Assembly: GCF_019578655.1 (NCBI RefSeq)
Contig: NC_063258.1
Location: 11,288,802 to 11,352,801, forward strand
DNA from: Ricinus communis
Lineage: Eukaryota > Streptophyta > Magnoliopsida > Malpighiales > Euphorbiaceae
Direction of reading: 5' to 3'
Length of the DNA stretch: 64,000 bases
This document shows, one piece after another, positions 57,349-64,000 of the stretch; the stretch's first letter is position 1; each line of letters starts with the position of its first letter. A model generated the notes under the pieces. That model searched no databases and was not told where the DNA came from. It saw only the letters and a program-made list of their open reading frames with translations. Position numbers and translations under genes: made by a program.

Positions 57349-59330
57349 ATGACCAGGAGCTCAAACTCGAATCTTATAGAGCCTCTATCCCGATCGAGCG
57401 ATCCCTCGGACTCTTAAGGAAGAGGTTGCAATTAGAAGAGGAGGAGAATGAGGTTGAGGTACCTGTGGATAGACTAGACACGATGGAAAACCATGACCCC
57501 CAGGCCAATGACGATCAGAGGACGATGTATGAGTTTGCTCGACCATCTTTAGATGGGACGAGAACGAGTATAGTTAGACCTGCTGTAGCAGCCAAAAATT
57601 TTGAGATAAAGGCCAATGTTATCCAGATGATCCAGCAAAGCGTGCAATTTGGAGGATTGCCCAGCGAGGATCCCAATGCACATATCTCTAACTTTTTGGA
57701 GATTTGTGACACATTCAAGATAAATGGAACAACTAATGATGCCATTCGGCTGAGATTGTTTCCATTTTCCTTGAGGGACAGAGCAAAGAGATGGTTGCAA
57801 TCTCTTCCACAACAAACAATTACTACCTGGAGGGCGTTGGCTGAAAAAATTTTATATAAGTATTTTCCTCCCGCTAAAACTGCTAAACTTAGAAATGACA
57901 TATCTTCTTTTGTGCAGTTTGATGATGAAAGCATGTACGATGCATGGGAGAGGTTTAAGGATCTTTTGAGATGTTGCCCACATCACAGATTGCCAGTGTG
58001 GATGCAGGTTCAGACCTTCTACAGTGGGTTGAACCTTGCAACGAGGCAGATGGTGGATGCTGTAGTAGGAGGGGCGCTAAACAATAAGACGCCCGAGCAG
58101 GCTCAGAACTTGATAGAGGAAATGGCCATGAACAACTATCAGTGGCAATCCTCTAGGAGCCGACTAGGAAGACAGGGAGTGGTCAACCAAGTGGATTCTA
58201 CAGCAGCCTTAGCAGCTCAAGTGGAGCTTCTAGCCAAGAAGATCGACCAACTCCAGATGCTTGGCTCATGCAAATGAACGTTGGTCATGAGTTTTGTGGT
58301 GGCCTGCATTACAGTCTGCATCATGGAGGTATGTTTGCTTCATCCTCTACTACTTTTCCATCTAATTCTACTATGTCTTCCCGATGTTGAACAGTTGATT
58401 ATATGGGGAATGCCCCAAGGCGTGAGAATGATCCTTACAAAGAATACATACAACCCTGGGTGGCGCAATCATCCCAACTTTAGTTGGAGGAACAATAACG
58501 CTCGTGGTCCACTGGTTTTCAGAGACTTCATCGCAAAGAATATTCGGGCTCGCACAAGCTCTTCTTCTACCAGAAAAGAAGTCAAATTTAGAGGAGCTTA
58601 TGATGAAGTTTGTGACGTCTACGGAGATGAGGTTCCAGCAAACTGATAGTGCACTTAGAAACCAGCAGGCCTTGATTCAGAAGTTGGAGACCCAGATTGG
58701 CCAAATCTCTAAGATGTTGTCTGAAAGGCAGCAAGGAGCGCTCCCGAGCACCACTGAGTCTAACCCGAGGGAGCACGTGAACGCTATCACTTTGCGTTCA
58801 GGTAAGTTAGTTTCAGCTCCTTCTAAGCCTGTTTTTTATGACGCCACTATTGATGTGCAGGTTAAGGCAAGCAGTAAGGTTAGGGAACCTGAGGGACAAA
58901 AGGTGAAATCAATTCCAGTCAGGGAATATCAACCTAAGATTCCTTATCCTGCTAGAGCTAAACAAGCAGAGGCGAAAGAGCAGTTTAGTAAGTTTTTAGA
59001 TATTTTTAGACAACTGCATATTAACTTGCCTTTTATTGATGCATTGGAGCAGATGCCGAAGTATGCTAAGTTCTTAAAGGACATACTTAGCAGAAAAAGG
59101 AAGTTGGAGGAGGTCGCCTATGTTCAGCTTAATGAGGAGTGCTCAGCGGTGTTTCAGAGCAAGTTGCCAGAGAAACGTCACGATCCAGGGAGTTTCACTA
59201 TTCCCTGCACTTTAGGTAATTTATGTGTTGATGATGCATTAGCTGATTTGGGGGCTAGCATAAATGTCATGCCCACTAGTTTGTTCAATAAGCTAGGTTT
59301 GGGGGAGGCAAAGTCCACTAGGATGTGCAT
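57349..59330 (+). pseudogene. Family A gag with frameshifts
   Basis: The true start is probably ATG 57349 (MTRSSNSNLIEPLSRSSD), matching the start MTRRANLDLVDPLPEP of the minus-strand copy. The frame changes near 57400 to ERSLGLLRKRLQLEEEENEV, followed by MYEFARPSLDGT and FEIKANVIQMIQQSVQFGGL. The core (Retrotrans_gag type) has FLEICDTFKINGTTNDAIRL, WLQSLPQQTITTWRALAEKI, YFPPAKTAKLRNDISSF, YDAWERFKDLLRCCPHH and LPVWMQVQTFYSGLN. Next come ALAAQVELLAKKIDQLQ and a decayed zinc knuckle (EFCGGLHYSLHHGG, 58275-58335) with another frame change near 58270. FQQTDSALRNQQALIQKLET and IPYPARAKQ follow in the third segment (58504 on). Gag forms the particle; this copy has at least two frameshifts. Confidence 0.92.
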
Positions 59331-59801
59331 TCAATTAGTCAATTACCTGCTAAGCTTCCTAGGGGAATTGTGGAAAATGTGCTAGTTAAGGTAGATAAGT
59401 TCATATTCCCTGTGGACTTTGTGGTTTTGGATATGGACAATGAGCATAGTGTACCATTAATTTTGGGGAGACCTTTCCTTGCCATAGCTAGAGCTAAAAT
59501 AGACGTATTTGAGGGGAAGTTAGAACTTAATGTAGGGGACGACTGTGTCACTTTTAGTTTACCCTCATTTGATAGTTCTTCCACCGACCATGTTCATGCC
59601 ATTTGTTGTATTGATGGAATTGATCTTACATGTAATACACAACCACAAGATGTACAAATGGATGATGCTATACATGTTTCTTCCCCTACTAGTAAGTGTT
59701 ATTCATCTGAAAAAAATAACTTGTATCAGTATGAGACTTTGTGTTGTGATAGACCCGAGAAGGGTAGTTGCAAGTTTGTTTTTGACAGGTCACTTAGCTG
59801 A
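59200..59801 (+). pseudogene. Family A protease with frameshift
   Basis: FTIPCTLGNLCVDDALADLG then ASINVMP holds an aspartic protease active-site motif D-L-G-A (about 59241-59272); retroviral-type proteases more often have D-T/S-G. After a frame change near 59330 it continues LPRGIVENVLVKVDKFIFPV, DFVVLDMD, VPLILGRPFLAIARAKIDVF, which is the flap and C-terminal part with the GRPFL signature. It ends about 90 codons later with HVHAICCIDGIDL-type residues. It would cut gag; nothing of pol follows. Confidence 0.88.
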
Positions 59802-61845
59802 AATTCAGAGTGGATGAATGGACATCCCAAATCGGTCCAGAGAGCACCTCCTTGGTCATCTACTACACACATTGGACCTTTTCATTGCGCTTATATGCCT
59901 CGAGCCCCAACTTACATTGAGCCTACCTTCTTAATTGGCCCGCGATGTAGGAATGCTGATCCAGAGTCTAGCTAGACGACTCGAACAAAAAGAAGCGCCT
60001 TCGGGAGGCATTCCCGAATCTATTTTTGCTTTCTGAATTTTTGGACATTATTTATTTTATTTTATGTAGTCATTTGCAGTTAGATATTTCAGTCTGTTTT
60101 TAGTAAGTTTGATTTTGAGGAAATGCTATTTTATTGAACCTTTTACTAGATGTTGCTTGGAATGTGTTTATTCTTGAATCTTGCAGGAGTTAGCCTACTT
60201 GATGCTCGTACGTAATTTTGAGGACTAACATATTTTGAAGTGTTAAAGTACACATCAAGGGCAGTATCTAGTAGACTTTCTAGTTTTTATCTGTTTTTGT
60301 CGTCTTGCTTTTCTCTTAGTTTTCTAATTTCTTTTATGGACTCCCATAATTAGCTTCATTTTACGTATTTTATTCCTTTTATTTTGGAGTGCCTACCTTG
60401 TTCACACTGAGGACAGTGTTTTTCACAAGTGTGGGGTAGGTACCGTAGATTTGTGCAGGTACCAATTTTATCTTTCTTTGTTTTTATCTTGTTTTAATAT
60501 CCCTTATTGATTGAGTCCATTCATTATTACTGTCCTTATCTTGAGTTTTGTTTTAATCGAGTAGTTAATGATTTTCTCCTTTGAATGGATTCCCTTATAT
60601 CTTTTATCGAACCTTGTTGGAAGAAGGCAATGAACGAATCCCGGTTCCCTTATAGCTTTTCCTTAAATTCTTCCATTTTACTTTATCTTAGATATAGAAC
60701 ACTGTTAATATTGTTGCTTATTATTGTGATTGACTATTTAAACTTTGGTTTGAGAATTCATGCAATTTTAACCTACTCAAATGGTGAGATTTTGAGCCAA
60801 TTGGTGCATCACTATTATGCTCCCTTTTCTTTCATTAGTGAGCATTGTACAGAATCTCTGTTTCTAGAACTTGCTTTACGATATCTTTTGAGATTACATG
60901 AATTATCAATAATTGTGAGATGATTTGGGCACTTAGAATTTACACAATTTGGCCAAAAAGCCTAACCCTGTTTTTCCCTTAGTGAACCAATTTTGAGCCT
61001 TAGCTTTTTCTTTCGTGATAATAATAACAATGATACTCATTTTATCACTTCTATTCATTTGACCATTCTTTCTACCATTGTTGCTGGAAATGATGTAAGT
61101 TTATACTGCATTTTATTTTGGATCAATCTGCAATCATATATTTCACTAAGTTGCTAGATTTTTCATAGATGCTCCCTTCAATAAAAAAAAAATGATATTC
61201 AGTCTTATTGTATGTGTCAATAACCAACAACCCCTACATAAGCTGTTGTAATATATATACATAGTATATATATATTCAATAGAAAAAAAAAAGAGTATTA
61301 ATTTAGTTCATTTTGAGCATCATCTTATTTTTAGAGCAACTTAGTGTTCATTTTGGTACAACACTTGATCCTTCGTTACTTTCTTGCTTAACTTCCAGCA
61401 ACCTGTAGCCTACTTTCCATATTTATACGTACCCTACCTTAACCCCATTACAACATGGCTCAAGACCCTTTGATCATGATTATTGATTATTTCGTAGTAG
61501 TGGAGATTGGATCTATAAGCAAGCCTATGGTAAGCACTTTTTCTGTATTTTTGCATTGACAGCTTGGCTGTCTTCTTTCACCTATATACACTTGTATGTT
61601 TTGAGTGACATCTTGTGAGGCATGGTTCTCAATTTCTCAATTTAGATGGTTTGTCATTTTAACTTTAGCAACTTTATTAAGTTTGTTCTCTCTCTTAAGG
61701 ATTTAGTAATTTGGGGATTTTGGAAAAAATCATTATGGAGTTTTGAAATTTGTTTTCAGCTAACCTCCTACAATGCATTTGATTGAGTTATTTGGTATCT
61801 GTTTGAGGAGTGAGTTATTGATTGCTTGAGGACAAGCAAAAGTTT
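59802..61845 (+). other. Noncoding internal region in place of pol
   Basis: About 2.0 kb with no RT, RNase H, integrase or zinc-finger phrases in any frame that I could read. It includes a PPT-like motif at 60408-60440 (gaggacagtg then aagtgtggggtagg), a (TA)n-like run near 61248-61275, and a hydrophobic 112-codon frame (60585-60923) without known features. The last ~50 bases lead into the true PPT. Confidence 0.75.
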
Positions 61846-61860
61846 AAGTGTGGGGTAATT
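61846..61860 (+). other. Polypurine tract region before the 3' LTR
   Basis: aagtgtggggtaatt precedes LTR start TGATAAGC directly and is preceded by gaggacaagcaaaag. It is the usual plus-strand primer site in this group. Confidence 0.8.
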
Positions 61861-63330
61861 TGATAAGCATCATACTACACATGTTTTCATGCCCGATTGT
61901 TTACATTTTTATGCATGCTTATCCCGTTTTATGCTAGAATCACCTGTCTTTTATTTCCTTTCTCGTTTCAGGTTATTTTCGAAGGACAACATCAATAATC
62001 GAGGGAAATACGTGTGATTACGGACCAAAATCCATCAAATTGCGTGAGAACTAGCACCCCGAGGGTTGAGCACGGCCTGGACTCCGGCCGTGCTAAATTA
62101 CCAATAGGCTATCCCCAATTGTGCCATTTCAGCACGACTTCCGTAGCCACCACGGCCTCCAGCACGGCCTGTGGTGGCTCAGCACCGGCTTAGGCACGGC
62201 TTGGAAGGAGTCAGCACAACAGACTCTACAGATTTAGCACTGCCTGGACTCCGGCCATGCTAAATCATCACAGCCTGGACTTCGGCCATGCTGAATCAAC
62301 TATATAGGCAATTTTGAGTTCTTTTGGAGGGGGGACGAATTTTGGACTCAATTCCAAGACACACACTTAATCAATTGTTTCCTATACCTCAATTGTAGAC
62401 CTTGAGAGATCAAATTCATCAATTGAAGGAGGGATTTCACTTGTTCCAACATCGAATTGAAGATCAAGACAAACTTTGGGAGCATTCAAGAGGCAACTAG
62501 GGTTTGAGATTTCGAATTTGCAAATTTAGGGTTTCTCATTCAGCTTGAAAGAGAAGGGTGTACATGCCTTTAATTTTCTTTTCCTTATTTTGTTCCCTAA
62601 TTGCTTTAACCATGAACATGAGTAGCTAGATCTTTTGAACCCATTGGGGTTCACCTTTGTTAATGGATTATGCTTAATTGTTAGTTTTATAATTGTCATT
62701 CTTGTAATCTTCTTGCTATTTAGTAATAAAAGTTTGATTCAGTTAATTTGAGACGTTGAATTAATTGTTTATTAGGCTGTTTCTTAACATTGAGAAATGC
62801 TTGTTACAACTGGACATTGAATAGTAAGGACTGGTAGTTAACACTTAGAGATAAAGTTGATTTACTCGCCGGATTAAGAATTAATAACTCTTAATAGTTT
62901 TAAATCATACTTAATGCCAATCTGTAGTAATCCGATAGGAAGAGATTCCATTAGGTTAGTGCAGGTTTAGGAATTCGGTAAGCTCAAGAGAGGAACCGAG
63001 ATTCAATTCAGGATTTAGGCACGGGTACGCAAGATCAGCAATCCATAAAATCCATCTTTAGAATTCCATCACTTAGGCTCCCTTTTGGGTTTGTTTCTCT
63101 CTTTGCAATTGTCTTTTGATTGTTCGTTGTCCTTCATTTACTTAATTGCACTCATAACCATTAGCTGGTATGTTAGAACTTTCACACCCTATTTCAGACT
63201 AGATAACATAGCAAGCAGTAGTAACTCTAGGTTCACCCGATCCCCAGGGATACGACCTTGATACTCACTAGTGCTAGGCTGCATCGGTAGGTTCACTGCC
63301 TTAGGTGTAGGTTGCATAAAGAGCCCATCA
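61861..63330 (+). mobile_element. Family A 3' LTR of the complete element
   Basis: 1470 bp, TGATAAGCATC to GAGCCCATCA. Most differences from the 5' LTR are transitions; a cluster lies just before the TATA-like box (near 62231-62290), and small insertions occur (for example gatt near 63119 and tag near 63287). The inverted motif cluster is at about 62073-62299 and the TATA-like box at 62299-62307. Confidence 0.95.
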
Positions 63331-63335
63331 CAAGC

Positions 63336-63702
63336 TTAGCCCATCTTTAGCATCCTTAGCTTTCCTTGCGTGCTCCTCATCAAGCCCATCATCTTCAAGC
63401 TTTTATTATGCTAGCCCATCTATATCTTTTGCTCCTTATTTTGAATGATTCTTCCATGACTCAAGCTCATCATTTACATCAAAAGGAGTTAGATCAACAA
63501 CATTAGAAGTACCACTTACATTATACTCATCTTGTAAGTCTATCTTGTATGTATTTTAATTGATCTTCTCAAGAACTGAAATGAACTAGCACTCCTTGGA
63601 CTCAATTTCGACTTTCTTTGCTTTGGAAACCTTTCCTTTCGAGAATAGACCTGAACACAACTTTCTTTCTTCCTCTCCTTCCTAAGAACTTCTAAGACAT
63701 AT
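63336..63702 (-). pseudogene. Gypsy pol tail and integrase end, older host element
   Basis: The minus strand gives the pol tail and the NVVDLTPFD-like and YNVSGTSNV-like steps ('aacattagaagtaccactta', 'aagtctatcttgta') seen at 12440-12540, in broken frames. It is the continuation of 55093-55690 after the nested insertion. At about 63700 it jumps into RT, so integrase and RNase H in between are deleted. Confidence 0.72.
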
Positions 63703-64000
63703 CTAACATGAAAAATGATTATTAAGATTCTTAGAATAAATTAAGATGTCGTCAAAATCTGCAACTGTAAATTTACCAAGAAATTCACGCAATACATGGT
63801 TCATTGGTCTCATGAATGTACTAGGTGCATTTCTTAACCTAAATGGCATAATTAACCACTCATATAGACCATATTTGGTCTTAAAGCCGTTTTCCACTCA
63901 TCCCCAGTTTTCATGCGAATCTGATAGTACCCACTTTGCCAATCTTAGTATAAAGACATGCACCATGCAGCTTATCAAGCATATCATCTAATCTAGGGAT
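63703..64000 (-). pseudogene. Gypsy reverse transcriptase fragment, runs off the window
   Basis: The minus strand reads IPRLDDMLDKLHGACL at the edge, then a broken stretch around the catalytic-Asp region, then [40 protein letters not shown] and [14 protein letters not shown] (catalytic Asp pair). Relatives have GLTN where this has RLRN. This is the family C type of RT (compare DEWKTTFK and MPFGLTN at 27841-27920) and supplies the part missing there. The element must extend past base 64000. Confidence 0.88.

Larger units (their letters stand above)
55696..63330 (+). mobile_element. Complete family A element without RT (gag-only, TR-GAG-like)
   Basis: The whole element is 7635 bp: LTR 55696-57153, PBS 57160-57177, gag 57349-59330, protease 59200-59801, a long noncoding part, PPT near 61846-61860, LTR 61861-63330. 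The 5-bp duplication caagc (55691-55695 and 63331-63335) is exact. It has no sequence resembling RT, RNase H or integrase, and the noncoding part shows no open frame of their size. Such elements depend on proteins of an autonomous relative; PBS, PPT and gag place it near the Athila/Tat branch of plant Ty3/gypsy. No autonomous partner is visible in the window. Confidence 0.93.

Noticed and set aside
60585..60923. 112-codon hydrophobic frame in the noncoding part of the complete element, a possible env-like gene
   Set aside because: T-rich sequence gives Leu/Ile/Phe by chance; no signal peptide plus cleavage pattern or family phrase; position alone is not enough.

Overview
The window looks like repeat-dense heterochromatin from a flowering plant nucleus, most likely a eudicot. 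It is AT-rich, and almost every recognisable coding piece is a Ty3/gypsy retrotransposon fragment with plant-type primer-binding sites (complementary to tRNA-Asp or initiator tRNA-Met). I found no intact host gene, tRNA gene, complete rRNA gene or CRISPR array. The species cannot be told from the sequence alone. Family letters (A, B, C, E, F, G, H) are labels used only here.

The background is a roughly 1.0-kb repeat, called R1 here. It runs in tandem in places (two near-complete direct monomers at 7714-9708, another run at 21482-23722) and flips orientation many times. R1 carries a TATA-like box and shares word-level similarity with the R/U5 part of the family C LTR at 23728-24665, so it is probably LTR-derived. 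Retrotransposons have inserted into R1. Several insertions are cleanly bounded: a family A solo LTR (5300-6758, TSD TTGAC), a family G solo LTR (13779-14650), a family B solo LTR (14887-17248), an odd 1.4-kb deletion derivative (40778-42171, TSD TGCCT) and a family E solo LTR (42313-44396).

Layout: 1-2300 holds family A LTR and gag scraps. 2302-23722 is R1 with LTR insertions, including a 23S-like organellar rRNA scrap near 18265. 23728-30582 is a family C element (LTR, Met-type PBS, decayed gag/protease/RT) fused to family B pol plus LTR, with a 340-bp palindrome. 30741-36681 is a minus-strand Tekay/Del-type chromovirus (family B) that retains most of its pol and chromodomain-like region. 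36682-47011 holds R1, G-type LTR pieces, an inverted LTR-end structure and solo LTRs. 47012-51342 is a minus-strand family A gag with its 5' LTR and PBS, fused at its 3' side to an unrelated tail. 51343-54792 is an unidentified acidic fragment, then LTR fragments and a decayed chromovirus pol. 55696-63330 is a structurally complete family A element: two LTRs about 96-97% alike, TSD CAAGC, Asp-type PBS, gag-protease and PPT, but no RT, RNase H or integrase. It sits inside an older minus-strand pol that resumes at 63331 and runs off the window.

No set of genes here works together as a cellular pathway. What the window shows is element turnover: nested insertion, LTR-LTR recombination to solo LTRs, fusion of unrelated elements, inverted duplications and decay by stops and frameshifts. 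All boundaries and percentages were made by eye and carry an uncertainty of a few to some tens of bases, except where TSDs fix them.
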